In this document: positions 14,579 to 21,458 of the stretch, in pieces
Layout: every line of letters begins with the position of its first letter
Numbering within the stretch: the first letter of the stretch is position 1
DNA from: a virus
Virus record (IMG/VR): IMGVR_UViG_3300045004_000252
Span: 1-35,380 of that record
DNA length: 35,380 nucleotides
Reading direction: 5' to 3' (one strand)
Translations under genes and position numbers: made by a program
The notes under the pieces: model-generated
Databases searched by the model: none
The model's input: the letters and a program-made list of their open reading frames with translations, nothing else
What the model was told of the DNA's origin: nothing

Positions 14579-15102
14579 GACAGGAGACCCGCATCCCAGC
14601 AGGTTTCCGCCCAGCGATGGACCTCCACGGCGCAGCCGAGAGGGTCCCGGTAGAGTTCCGACCCGGTGAACCGGAAGACGCGGAAGCCCGCCTCCTGCAG
14701 ACGCCGATCACGCGACCGGTCACGGGCGGCCTGCTCCTTGGTCCGCTCGTGGAAATCGTGCCCGTCGCACTCCACGACAGCGTAGTGCTTGACGCCGCTG
14801 AAGTCGGACACGCCGAGCAGGAAGTCGACGGGCCAGTCCAGCACCCTGACCTGCATCTCAGCCGAGATCGTGAGATACTCGAAGTCGGTGTCCTGCCACT
14901 TCTCGCGGTCGAGGAACGGCATGAGGTGCTCGCCGCGCGGGTGCACCGCATGGAAGCGCACGGCAGCCGTTAGCGAGGAGTAGAACAGCGCCTCGATGGG
15001 GCTCGGGAAACGGGAGAGGCGATGATCGTGCAAAGCCCTCATCTGGGCGGCGAGCCGATCCTGCGCCTGATCAATCAATCGGTCGATTCCGCCTTTGCTC
15101 AT
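14575..15102 (-). CDS. DUF559/Vsr-like PD-(D/E)XK endonuclease
   Basis: A 175-residue protein. The core reads VDFLLGV, then VVECDGHDFHERTKEQAARD and RDRRLQEAGFRVFRFTGSEL. This is the DUF559/Vsr-type restriction-endonuclease fold with the catalytic Asp (DFLLGV), the Glu-x-Asp-Gly-His block and the RxxxL..xG..vxRf helix-strand end. It would cut DNA, perhaps at mismatches, branches or specific sites. ATG 15102 is chosen because GGAG lies 8 nt before it; ATG 15108 overlaps the previous stop. It is directly downstream of the MT-A70 methyltransferase, forming a nuclease-methyltransferase-nuclease group. Confidence 0.7.
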   Translation of the reverse strand: MSKGGIDRLIDQAQDRLAAQMRALHDHRLSRFPSPIEALFYSSLTAAVRFHAVHPRGEHLMPFLDREKWQDTDFEYLTISAEMQVRVLDWPVDFLLGVSDFSGVKHYAVVECDGHDFHERTKEQAARDRSRDRRLQEAGFRVFRFTGSELYRDPLGCAVEVHRWAETCWDAGLLS

Positions 15103-15107
15103 CGACA

Positions 15108-15716
15108 TCACTCCGCTGCCATCGGGAGAGGGGCCGGCGCGCTCGGCGTCGGATCGAACTTGGTCGCTTGGTTGCCGAAGGTGTCCCAGCCCGGCCGCGA
15201 GGCGCGGGCGAACACCTCGAGGTACGGGCCGGGGATCCGGGCCTCGATCTCCTCGTGCAGGTTCGGCGGCTTGCGGGAGTGCTCCCGGCGCGGCGTCATC
15301 CAGACGCCCGAGAACGGGGTGCCCTTGATGCTGTGCGGGCGCCCAGCCTTCAGGATCACCACGTACTCGGCGTTCCCCATCACCTCGAAGCCGGTGCCGC
15401 GGGCGACCGACGAGGCGTAGACGAACAGGCCCGGCTCGGACGGCCAGAGCTTGATCCAGGGGATGGCCGACGAGTAGCGGAGCCGCCACGCGCGAGCGAT
15501 CTCGGGGATGCGGTGGAGGAGGGGCGCCGTGATCCAGAGGAACACGCGCCCGCCCTCGGGCCGGAGCAGATCCCGCATCGGCAAGGCCTTCACCTCGGCG
15601 AGCGTCATCCGGTCGTAGTGCTGCGGGCGGCTCTTGGTGCCGCCGGAGAAGCGCCACGGCGGATCGATGACGACCGCCTCGTAATGGCGCTGCGGAAGGC
15701 CGACGAACGGGCTCAT
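15108..15716 (-). CDS. MT-A70-family adenine methyltransferase
   Basis: A 202-residue protein with the catalytic DPPW motif at residues 18-21 (AVVIDPPWRF), then FLWITAPLLHRIPEIARAW, a hydrophobic AIPWIKLW strand, YVVILKAGRPHS, and the C-terminal S-adenosylmethionine-binding stretch GPYLEVFARASRPGWDTFGN. These match MT-A70 enzymes that methylate adenine N6 in phage DNA. The ATG overlaps the VRR-NUC stop (ATGA). It could protect the phage from restriction or mark its DNA; with flanking nucleases a restriction-modification-like unit is possible. Confidence 0.85.
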   Translation of the reverse strand: MSPFVGLPQRHYEAVVIDPPWRFSGGTKSRPQHYDRMTLAEVKALPMRDLLRPEGGRVFLWITAPLLHRIPEIARAWRLRYSSAIPWIKLWPSEPGLFVYASSVARGTGFEVMGNAEYVVILKAGRPHSIKGTPFSGVWMTPRREHSRKPPNLHEEIEARIPGPYLEVFARASRPGWDTFGNQATKFDPTPSAPAPLPMAAE

Positions 15717-16069
15717 GCTGCGAGCCTCCCGGCCTGCGGGCGGACGATGCGCCACTGCTCCAGCACCGCGATCGGCTCATCCCGGCCGCGCGTCAGCACG
15801 CATGGAATGCCGAGGCGCTCGCATCGCTCCCGGAACGTGACCTGCGCGTCGCTCTCGACGCCGCGCACGGTCTTCAGTTCGATGAAGCCGACGCGGACGA
15901 GGCCGCCCAGCACCAAGAGGTCGGACAGTCCGGCGGTGAGGCCGGCTTGCCCGAGGGCGCCCGCGTTCGGGATCGCGGCGACGAGCGTGTCCGGCAGGCC
16001 GAGCGTCTTCCAATGCTCGATGACGGCGGACTGGATCGCGGATTCGCGGAGGACGGGGCGCCGTGTCAT
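15713..16069 (-). CDS. VRR-NUC domain nuclease
   Basis: A 118-residue, single-domain PD-(D/E)XK nuclease. Visible active-site positions are Glu9 (RESAIQ), Asp50 (GLSDLLVL) and Glu64/Lys66 (GFIELKT), followed by GVESDAQVTFRERCERLGIP. This is the arrangement of VRR-NUC proteins, some of which resolve branched DNA (FAN1-type, phage resolvases). It overlaps both neighbours by ATGA. Its likely role in a phage is to trim or resolve replication intermediates, by family inference. Confidence 0.82.
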   Translation of the reverse strand: MTRRPVLRESAIQSAVIEHWKTLGLPDTLVAAIPNAGALGQAGLTAGLSDLLVLGGLVRVGFIELKTVRGVESDAQVTFRERCERLGIPCVLTRGRDEPIAVLEQWRIVRPQAGRLAA

Positions 16070-16578
16070 GCCGCCACCTCATCCGCTGCGGACGCCTGCC
16101 GGCCGAACAGAATGCGGTGCCCGGCCGGCAGGTAGGCGCGGAACTTGGCGACAGCCTCGTCGAGGTTCGGATGGCCGTTGAAAGCGCCGTCCCACACGTC
16201 CCGCTGATGGAAGCGCAGCAACAACCCGCGCGGACCGTTGGGGCGAATATCGAGGCGGATTCGCGCCTCGTGGCAGAGGAACACGAGGCAGGTCAGGCCG
16301 GGGCCGTCGAAGGTCGAGAAGATCGCCCAGCCCTTCACCGGCACAGCGATCCCGTGACCGTCGCCGCGCCACTGAACGGCGTCCCAGCAGATCGGGGCGT
16401 TGTGGATGCCGCCGAGCGACATGCCGAGGATGTCGAACACCTTCGACTGAAACTCGGTCAGCTTCTCAGGTGCGGCCGCCCACCCGCGAGTGTTGTCGCG
16501 GCGAGGCTTGCGGGCAGGGCGGGCATGCGGGATCTGCCGCTCCACCCAGCCCGCGTGATCGTGGCGCGCGTAGCTCAT
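16066..16578 (-). CDS. Unknown protein
   Basis: A 170-residue protein with a basic N-terminus (RQIPHARPARKPRRDNTRGW). A compact domain follows with KLTEFQSKVFDILGMSLGGI, IAVPVKGWAIFSTFDGPGLT, CLVFLCHEARIRLDIRP and FHQRDVWDGAFNGHPNLDEA. It looks like a soluble alpha/beta fold with conserved-looking Trp, Cys and His, but I recognise no named family. It sits between the GapR-like and VRR-NUC genes in a tightly packed operon. Confidence 0.6.
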   Translation of the reverse strand: MSYARHDHAGWVERQIPHARPARKPRRDNTRGWAAAPEKLTEFQSKVFDILGMSLGGIHNAPICWDAVQWRGDGHGIAVPVKGWAIFSTFDGPGLTCLVFLCHEARIRLDIRPNGPRGLLLRFHQRDVWDGAFNGHPNLDEAVAKFRAYLPAGHRILFGRQASAADEVAA

Positions 16579-16581
16579 GGC

Positions 16582-17091
16582 TCAGCCCCGCGCCGCGATC
16601 GCGTCTTCGATATCGACCTGCGCGCCGTCCGCGCGCATCTGCTTTGCAGCCTCGCGCATGACGGTGCTCGCGCTGGCGCCGATGGTGACGGTGACGCCTT
16701 CCATGCCCGCGAAGGCTCGCGTCACCTTCTCCCCGACTTGCTGACGCAGACTGCGCTCGCTGCCGCCGCGGTTCCGGCCGGTCTCCCGCTCGATCGCAGC
16801 CTGCCCGAGCGGCGTATCTGCCAGCATGCCGAGCGCCTGCATGTAGAGTTCGAGGATCGCCTCCTCTTCCATGCGCTCGTCGTAATCGCGCTTGCGCATG
16901 GCGATGATCTTGCGAATGATCTTCGTGTCGAAGCCGTTCGCCTTGGCCTCCGCGTAGACATCCTTGATGTCGCCCGCGATGCCGGCCTTCTCATCTTCGA
17001 GCCGTTCAATACGCTCGATGATGGATTTCAGTTGATCCGCAGCGACCGAAGACGGATCGACTTGCGGCGCAGGCGCATTTCTGGCACTCAT
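16582..17091 (-). CDS. GapR/DUF2312-like DNA-binding protein
   Basis: A 169-residue protein. Residues ~18-88 match the GapR (DUF2312) domain of alphaproteobacteria: [20 protein letters not shown], then [20 protein letters not shown], and [20 protein letters not shown]. GapR binds overtwisted AT-rich DNA ahead of moving polymerases. Chromosomal GapR is about 90 residues; here an added ~80-residue tail ([20 protein letters not shown] and beta-type VTVTIGAS) may give phage-specific binding. ATG 17091 is chosen because AAGGTG lies 8 nt upstream; the earlier ATG at 17115 sits against a hairpin and has no Shine-Dalgarno. Its presence in the replication operon fits a role in supercoil handling. Confidence 0.85.
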   Translation of the reverse strand: MSARNAPAPQVDPSSVAADQLKSIIERIERLEDEKAGIAGDIKDVYAEAKANGFDTKIIRKIIAMRKRDYDERMEEEAILELYMQALGMLADTPLGQAAIERETGRNRGGSERSLRQQVGEKVTRAFAGMEGVTVTIGASASTVMREAAKQMRADGAQVDIEDAIAARG

Positions 17092-17120
17092 TTGTCTCAC
17101 CTTGATCTCGGACATTGCAG

Positions 17121-17154
17121 CCGCCCGGCACCCGCTCCCCAGCAGGCCGGGCGG
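17121..17154 (-). terminator. Hairpin between genes (possible attenuator)
   Basis: CCGCCCGGC and GCCGGGCGG form a perfect 9-bp stem around a 16-nt loop. On the minus strand it follows the 106-residue gene and precedes the GapR-like gene. No T-run follows. It may cap the upstream message or hide the upstream start codon at 17115. Confidence 0.4.
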
Positions 17155-17162
17155 TTCGCGTT

Positions 17163-17483
17163 TCAGGGGTGGTAGCGACCGCCCGGCAGGCGGCTGCCGT
17201 CGAGCGGGCGCACCTCGCTGCCGTTGAAGAGCGACCGCCGCGGCACGCGGGGCTCGTCGACCACCGGCAGATCCGCGGCGGGCAGCGGCGTCGAGGGGCC
17301 CGCCCGCAGCCGCTCATCCGCCTGTGCGAGCGCGATCAGCACGTATCGCCGGCCCTGCACGAGGCTCTTCGCCGTCGGCGAAGCGTCGTCCCGCAGAAGG
17401 CCATTTCGGCGCACGATCTCGTCGCGCACCGTGTTGAGCACGTCCGCAAGGCCGGCATCGGACAGGTCGGCGAGGGCGCTCAT
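17163..17483 (-). CDS. Unknown small protein
   Basis: A 106-residue protein. The N-terminal 60 residues are helical ([20 protein letters not shown], with [20 protein letters not shown]). The tail (residues 65-106) is Pro/Arg/Gly-rich and probably unstructured. It starts 2 bp after the DUF2829 gene stop and so is coupled to that anti-defence candidate. No domain recognised. Confidence 0.55.
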   Translation of the reverse strand: MSALADLSDAGLADVLNTVRDEIVRRNGLLRDDASPTAKSLVQGRRYVLIALAQADERLRAGPSTPLPAADLPVVDEPRVPRRSLFNGSEVRPLDGSRLPGGRYHP

Positions 17484-17485
17484 CG

Positions 17486-18130
17486 TCAGGCGACCCGGCC
17501 GAGATCGTCGTGGGCGCGGTCGGCCGCCGGCATCTCGCGTAGGACGACGCACCAGTCCTCGGCGAGCATGTCGGACTGCGAGGCCAGCCACGGGACGAAC
17601 GCACCCTGCGCGGTCCACATGTCGATGTGCGGCAGGTAGTCGAAGCGCGTTCCTACCGGCACACCGGCCTTCGCCAGCGGGCGCCCCTCATCGACGGTGA
17701 GGCCCTGGGAGCCCGGCACGAGCAGCAGGAACATGCCCTTGCCGTTCCAGCCGTCCCGGGCGACAGCGTCGCCGTCCTTCATCTGCTCCAGGGCTTGCCC
17801 GAAGGTGAGGCCGCGTCCGCCGCCCTCGTAGGACTTGCGATGCTGGGCGGGGATCAACGGCGCATAGCCCGCATCGAACACCGCGCGCGGCGAGTGCGAG
17901 AGGTAGCCGTGCGGCTCCTCTGCCGTCGGCGCGTACCGCACCAGCATGTCGCCCTCGCTCACGGCGCCGGGGCGGCGCAGGAAGCCGGCGGGCACCGGGA
18001 CGACGATGTAGCCGTCCTCCGGATGGTTCACGCCGACCTTGCCCGAGCCGTCGGCCTCGAACTCGGCCGCCGCGATCGGATAGGCCTCCACCTGCTTGTG
18101 GCTGACGTGGGTCGGGTTGAAGGGGGACAT
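17486..18130 (-). CDS. DUF2829 (Tad2-type) protein with extra N-terminal domain
   Basis: A 214-residue, two-part protein. Residues ~108-197 match DUF2829: LTFGQALEQMKDGDAVARDG, WNGKGMFLLLVPGSQ, YLPHIDMWTAQGAFVPWLAS and SDMLAEDWCVV. DUF2829 includes Tad2, a phage protein that binds the signalling nucleotide made by Thoeris defence and blocks it. The first ~95 residues (a beta-rich EAYPIAAAEFEADGSGKVGV with YIVVPVPAGFLRRPG) form a separate domain I do not recognise; typical Tad2 proteins are much shorter. It is expressed early in the minus operon, fitting a counter-defence role. Sequestering activity is inferred from the family, since DUF2829 members may differ in ligand. Confidence 0.82.
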   Translation of the reverse strand: MSPFNPTHVSHKQVEAYPIAAAEFEADGSGKVGVNHPEDGYIVVPVPAGFLRRPGAVSEGDMLVRYAPTAEEPHGYLSHSPRAVFDAGYAPLIPAQHRKSYEGGGRGLTFGQALEQMKDGDAVARDGWNGKGMFLLLVPGSQGLTVDEGRPLAKAGVPVGTRFDYLPHIDMWTAQGAFVPWLASQSDMLAEDWCVVLREMPAADRAHDDLGRVA

Positions 18131-18185
18131 GCTCGGCTCCTCTGGGGAAGCCGGGCGGCATCAGCGCCGCCCGGGAAGGGTGGCG

Positions 18186-18596
18186 TCAGCCGTGAGCCGA
18201 CTCGATCATCTCGAAGGCGCGGGCGATGCGGTTCAGCGGGCTGTCGAAAGCCGTGATGCGGGGGTGCAGCCCATCGACGGCCGCGTTCAGCGCCTCGACG
18301 GTCGACATCGGCCCGCGCTCGCTCGATCCCACACGAGCGTCCTTGCCCGGCCCCTCGGTCGGGTAGGAGCCGCACAGGCGCGTCGCCAACTGCTCGGCGT
18401 ACTCCGCCATGGCGTTCAGCCGCGCGCCCGTCTCGTCGAGACGTTCGTCGACACGGTGCGTGTTGGTGATCGCCCCATGGAGGGTTGGGCGAGACCGCTC
18501 GGCAACCCGTCCGGCCGGTGCTCCGCCCACAGCCTCGCCCATTCTGCTGGCGATGTTGGTCGCGCCTGATGCTCCAGCGGTTGCGTACTGTTCCAT
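18186..18596 (-). CDS. Unknown helical protein
   Basis: A 136-residue protein. The N-terminal 45 residues are Ala/Gly-rich and flexible. The rest is mainly helical (RVDERLDETGARLNAMAEYA, then MSTVEALNAAVDGLHPRITA and SPLNRIARAFEMIESAHG). It is preceded by GAGAGAACGATG at the start, a weak ribosome binding site. It sits between the HTH-like protein and the Tad2-type protein. No function assigned. Confidence 0.55.
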   Translation of the reverse strand: MEQYATAGASGATNIASRMGEAVGGAPAGRVAERSRPTLHGAITNTHRVDERLDETGARLNAMAEYAEQLATRLCGSYPTEGPGKDARVGSSERGPMSTVEALNAAVDGLHPRITAFDSPLNRIARAFEMIESAHG

Positions 18597-18619
18597 CGTT
18601 CTCTCCTCTCGCTCAGCGG

Positions 18620-19108
18620 CTACGGCCGCGGCTCCATCGCCCCGAACAGGGGCAGCTCGATCAGAGCGCCGGCCGTCTTCTTGCGGAGACGAGGCGCAGC
18701 AGACGGCGCCAGGGCAGGTGACGGTGCGGACGTGACTCGCTCACGGAGCGCAGGCCCTTCCGCAGCCGACGGCGCTCCGCCCACGCGCGCAGACGCCGGG
18801 CGATCTCCTCGAAGAGCCGCATCGAGTTCCCTCCGGAGCTTTTGGTTTTCGGCCTCGATGGCGTCGGTGCCGTCGGCGATGTGCTTGCAGAGCCGCTCGT
18901 AGACGGCGCGGATGTTGAGCGCGTCGTGCAGTCCGACCGTCACGTCCGGGGCGCGTCCGAGCACCTTCCGGATCCAGGTCGGCGAGCGCCCCAGCTTCGA
19001 GCCGAGGGACTCGTAGGCGCGCATCCGCGAGCCGAGCGTCCGCTCTTTCGCGGCGATGATCGAAGCGAGATCCGGACGGATCTGCTCCAGTGCTTGGTCG
19101 GCCGTCAT
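18620..19108 (-). CDS. Helix-turn-helix regulator-like protein
   Basis: A 162-residue protein starting MTADQALEQIRPDLASIIAA. Residues ~22-60 (MRAYESLGSKLGRSPTWIRK with VLGRAPDVTVGLHDALNIRA) read as a homeodomain or XRE-like helix-turn-helix. A heptad-like YERLCKHIADGTDAIEAENQ region follows, then a long Pro/Ala tail to the end. The ATG overlaps the stop of the preceding reading frame (ATGA at 19108). It occupies the place near the Cro-like gene where a CII-like activator is often found; this is positional inference. Confidence 0.6.
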   Translation of the reverse strand: MTADQALEQIRPDLASIIAAKERTLGSRMRAYESLGSKLGRSPTWIRKVLGRAPDVTVGLHDALNIRAVYERLCKHIADGTDAIEAENQKLRRELDAALRGDRPASARVGGAPSAAEGPALRERVTSAPSPALAPSAAPRLRKKTAGALIELPLFGAMEPRP

Positions 19109-19506
19109 CATTGCGCGGCCACTCCCCGACTTTGACCGCATTCGGTCAGCCCTCCGTGCGAGAAACCTCTCGTCAGGGATGGATTGGATTGATGCGGGAG
19201 GAAGATCAGGAACGCATACGCAAGTGCACACCCGCCCTGTGCTTGGCGGCGAAGGCGGCTGTGCTGGTAGAAGAGACGCCCCGAGGAAAGGACCGCCCTC
19301 GCGGGAACGGGAGCGGCCAAGTCCTTGGGAGGAACGCCCACGAGGGGCGTGTCGGTCGCGGGGCGACGGACCACGAGCGCGCCGCGGGAACGGCGCGAAT
19401 GGGGACGCCCGGCGCTGTCGTCCAAAACAGTGACCTTGAGGGGGGTCGGCCGGGCGATCACGCGGGGCATTCCGCGCGATGGGGGAAGGGGGAGGGCGGT
19501 GCTCAT
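19108..19506 (-). CDS. Low-confidence reading frame, unknown
   Basis: A 132-residue open frame whose start and stop both overlap neighbours by ATGA, which argues for translation. The first ~70 residues (MSTALPLPPSRGMPRVIARP and a beta-like PLKVTVLDDSAGRPH) look moderately protein-like. The last 60 are compositionally unlike a folded protein and may be a long non-functional extension. A leader or promoter region is an alternative reading of this 400-bp stretch. I recognise no family. Confidence 0.38.
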   Translation of the reverse strand: MSTALPLPPSRGMPRVIARPTPLKVTVLDDSAGRPHSRRSRGALVVRRPATDTPLVGVPPKDLAAPVPARAVLSSGRLFYQHSRLRRQAQGGCALAYAFLIFLPHQSNPSLTRGFSHGGLTECGQSRGVAAQ

Positions 19507-19655
19507 GCGAACACCTTCGAGGCGACCCAACACAGGGCAGCTGCGGCCGCATCGACCACGCCGACGGCGAGCCAGAACGGCGAGCCGATGGCCGCGGCGC
19601 GGGTGAACCCGGCCAAGGCGGTGACGGCGAAGGTCGTTGCGGCGAGCGCGGCCAT
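19503..19655 (-). CDS. 50-residue membrane protein
   Basis: Starts MAALAATTFAVTALAGFTRA and continues SPFWLAVGVVDAAAAALCWV. These are two hydrophobic segments with almost no charged residues, so a one- or two-span inner-membrane protein is likely. It starts 1 nt after the stop of the nuclease-like gene, so it is coupled to it. It could be involved in superinfection exclusion or anti-defence, but nothing in the sequence confirms this. Confidence 0.6.
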   Translation of the reverse strand: MAALAATTFAVTALAGFTRAAAIGSPFWLAVGVVDAAAAALCWVASKVFA

Positions 19656-19656
19656 G

Positions 19657-20352
19657 TCAGGCTGCCTTCCCGGCTTCAGTCGGGGGCACCTCGACGGGAG
19701 CAGGTTCCTCAGGCTGACGCAGATCCCACCACGCCGCGGCGGCGCCGTGCTTCTCGACCCACATCTGCTCGCGCTGAAGCCACGACTTTTCAGCCTGGTC
19801 CTTCTCAATCCGCGCGTTGTGTTCGCGGATACGCTGCGAGGCCTCTTCCGTCGCGGCGCGAGCTTCGAACATCATGTCGAGCGTGATGTCGTGGCGCCCA
19901 GCGTCGATCAGCAGGAGCGACGTCGCGGACCAGTAGCGCTGCCTGATCAGGCCGGGGACGACCTCCCAATGTGGCTGGCGCAGCCTGCGACCCAGAGCTT
20001 CGGCACCGCCGATGATCGCAAGGATTTCGTCGTGCAGGCGCCGCTCTCTGCCATAGGCGTTGTCAGGATAGTTGCGGGTGCAGTTGCGCCGGATCGTCGG
20101 CAGCGGGAGATCCGTGAGGCCGAGATCGCCTTCCATTTCGGTCGTGTAGGAAAACCACTCGCCGCTCATCCGCCGCGTGGCGAACCGCTGATGGAGCGCA
20201 GCCTCCTCCGCACGGTCCCCCTCAAGCAGCCGGACCAGGCGCAACGTGATCGGCTGATTGGTCTGAAGCTGACGCAGCCGCTTAACTGCATCGTTGGCAA
20301 CGCCGATCTTCACCGGCCCCGTAATGCCTTGGCGGATCAGGTAGACCGGCAT
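19657..20352 (-). CDS. MUG113/T5orf172-type GIY-YIG-like protein
   Basis: A 231-residue protein. Residues 2-70 (VYLIRQGITGPVKIGVAND, then VKRLRQLQTNQPITLRLVRL and EEAALHQRFATRRMSGEWFS) match the MUG113/T5orf172 branch of the GIY-YIG nuclease fold. Here VYLI and VKIG replace the GIY and YIG signatures, Arg and Glu/His positions of the family remain, and a FxxxRxxGEWF segment closes the domain. The C-terminal half is helical with a Trp/Glu-rich coiled region and a Pro tail. It may nick DNA or bind it; catalytic competence is uncertain. The ATG overlaps the Cro-like gene stop (TGATG), an alternative upstream ATG being a shadow. Confidence 0.75.
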   Translation of the reverse strand: MPVYLIRQGITGPVKIGVANDAVKRLRQLQTNQPITLRLVRLLEGDRAEEAALHQRFATRRMSGEWFSYTTEMEGDLGLTDLPLPTIRRNCTRNYPDNAYGRERRLHDEILAIIGGAEALGRRLRQPHWEVVPGLIRQRYWSATSLLLIDAGRHDITLDMMFEARAATEEASQRIREHNARIEKDQAEKSWLQREQMWVEKHGAAAAWWDLRQPEEPAPVEVPPTEAGKAA

Positions 20353-20624
20353 CAGACCGCCTCCGCCAAAGGCGGATTGACCGCGGATTTCGCAGGCCGA
20401 ACCACGTCCGCAGGCCACGAGGCGTCATGATCGGGCGGCCAGTTGTCCGAGAACCACTGGAGGGTGCGAGCAAGGCGCTTCACGCCGATGTCGCACTCGC
20501 CGGACCGAAGCTCGGCGAGTCGAGAGCTGTCCTGAAGCGCTCGCTTCGAGACCGTGGTCTGAGGCACGCCGCAGGCCGCGCCGTAGGCGTCGGCGATCGC
20601 CAGAAGTGAGGAGATGCCTGTCAT
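20352..20624 (-). CDS. Cro-like small HTH protein
   Basis: A 90-residue protein. After MTGISSLLAIADAYGAACGV comes a helix-turn-helix with QTTVSKRALQDSSRLAELRS and a supporting GVKRLARTLQWFSDNWP helix. It reads divergently from the repressor gene across a short region of three operators, the Cro arrangement. The ATG at 20624 sits where transcription from the promoter overlapping operator O1 would start, and no ribosome binding site precedes it, so the mRNA may be leaderless. It is the first gene of the long minus operon and would repress lysogenic transcription. Confidence 0.68.
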   Translation of the reverse strand: MTGISSLLAIADAYGAACGVPQTTVSKRALQDSSRLAELRSGECDIGVKRLARTLQWFSDNWPPDHDASWPADVVRPAKSAVNPPLAEAV

Positions 20625-20636
20625 GGGCTTAGAGGT

Positions 20637-20652
20637 AGGGTATTCATACCCC
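20637..20652. promoter_or_regulatory. Operator O1 within minus-strand promoter
   Basis: AGGGTATTCATACCCC, a near-perfect palindrome of form GGGTA-N4-TACCC. On the minus strand it lies between a -35-like TTGACC (661-656) and a weak -10-like TACCTC (637-632). A bound repressor would block transcription of the Cro-like operon. Confidence 0.7.
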
Positions 20653-20661
20653 ATCGGTCAA

Positions 20662-20676
20662 GGGGAGACATACCCC
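20662..20676. promoter_or_regulatory. Operator O2
   Basis: GGGGAGACATACCCC: the right half TACCCC is exact and the left half lacks one base (GGGGA). It sits just upstream of the minus-strand -35 box and about 25 bp from O1, suited to cooperative repressor binding. Confidence 0.6.
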
Positions 20677-20694
20677 TCTGCACCGGCCATCGCG

Positions 20695-20710
20695 GGGGTA
20701 ATAGTACCCC
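20695..20710. promoter_or_regulatory. Operator O3 overlapping repressor start
   Basis: GGGGTAATAGTACCCC, a perfect GGGGTA-N4-TACCCC palindrome ending 2 bp before the repressor ATG. TAATAG inside it could be the -10 of the repressor promoter, so binding here would give negative autoregulation. The ATG so close to it suggests a leaderless repressor mRNA. Confidence 0.65.
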
Positions 20711-20712
20711 GC

Positions 20713-21450
20713 ATGGAACGCCCCTTCGTCCACCGCATCAGAGAAAGGCTCGACGCGACCGGAAAATCGGTTCGCAAGGCGGCGCTTGATGCTGGGTTGA
20801 GCGAGACCGCGCTCAAGGACCTCCTCGCCAACGAAAAGCAGTGGCCGAAGCTCGACACGCTCCAGAAGCTCGCCGCTTCCCTAGAGACCGATCCGGCCTG
20901 GCTCGCGTTCGGTGGCGACGAGGACATTGAAGCGGCCAAGGCCGCGACCGCAGCGATGCCGCCCGCCTCTCTGCCCGTCGTCGGCGAAGTGGCGGCTGGA
21001 CGGTGGCTTGAGGCCGACGATCACGTCGACATTCCGCCTTACGATCCGGTGCCCGTGCAGCCGGACACGCGCTGGCGTGTCGAGGATCAGTATGGCTTGA
21101 TGGTTCGCGGCACATCCCTCAACAGGGTGGCGCTCGATGGAGATATTCTCGCCTGCGTGGACGCGATCGCGGCTCGCTACCGCCCGCGGGAAGATGACCT
21201 GATCATCGTGGAGATGCGGCGGAACGCAGGGCTACTGCGTCAAATGACAGCGAAGCGCTACATGCGACTGAGCACACACGTCGAGCTATGGCCCGACTCG
21301 GATGATCCACGCTGGCAGACGCCGATCATCATCCCGCACCCCGAAGACGGACTGTCCTCGACCTTGGAAGACGAGGACGGTCGGATTGAAGTGCGGATCA
21401 AGGCGATGGTGACCTGGATACATCGCCCGATGCAGCGGCGTGGCCGCTGA
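20713..21450 (+). CDS. CI-type phage repressor with S24 peptidase-like domain
   Basis: A 245-residue repressor. An XRE-type helix-turn-helix spans residues ~8-60 (KSVRKAALDAGLSETALKDL, then WPKLDTLQKLAASLETDPAW). The linker and C-terminal LexA/CI-like domain follow: PVVGEVAAGRW with a candidate Ala95-Gly96 cleavage bond, catalytic Ser135 in VRGTSLNRV, and Lys181 in QMTAKRYMRL. This predicts RecA-stimulated self-cleavage and SOS induction. ATG 20713 is chosen because the longer upstream frame would run through the operators. It is likely leaderless, as lambda cI from PRM. It would bind O1-O3 and the O4 site beyond 21.8 kb. Confidence 0.88.
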   Translation: MERPFVHRIRERLDATGKSVRKAALDAGLSETALKDLLANEKQWPKLDTLQKLAASLETDPAWLAFGGDEDIEAAKAATAAMPPASLPVVGEVAAGRWLEADDHVDIPPYDPVPVQPDTRWRVEDQYGLMVRGTSLNRVALDGDILACVDAIAARYRPREDDLIIVEMRRNAGLLRQMTAKRYMRLSTHVELWPDSDDPRWQTPIIIPHPEDGLSSTLEDEDGRIEVRIKAMVTWIHRPMQRRGR

Positions 21451-21458
21451 TCTCGCCG

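Noticed and set aside
20614-20712. N-terminal extension of the repressor frame upstream of ATG 20713
   Set aside because: The extended frame translates the operator region and the promoter. The helix-turn-helix begins right after 20713, so the shorter start is correct.
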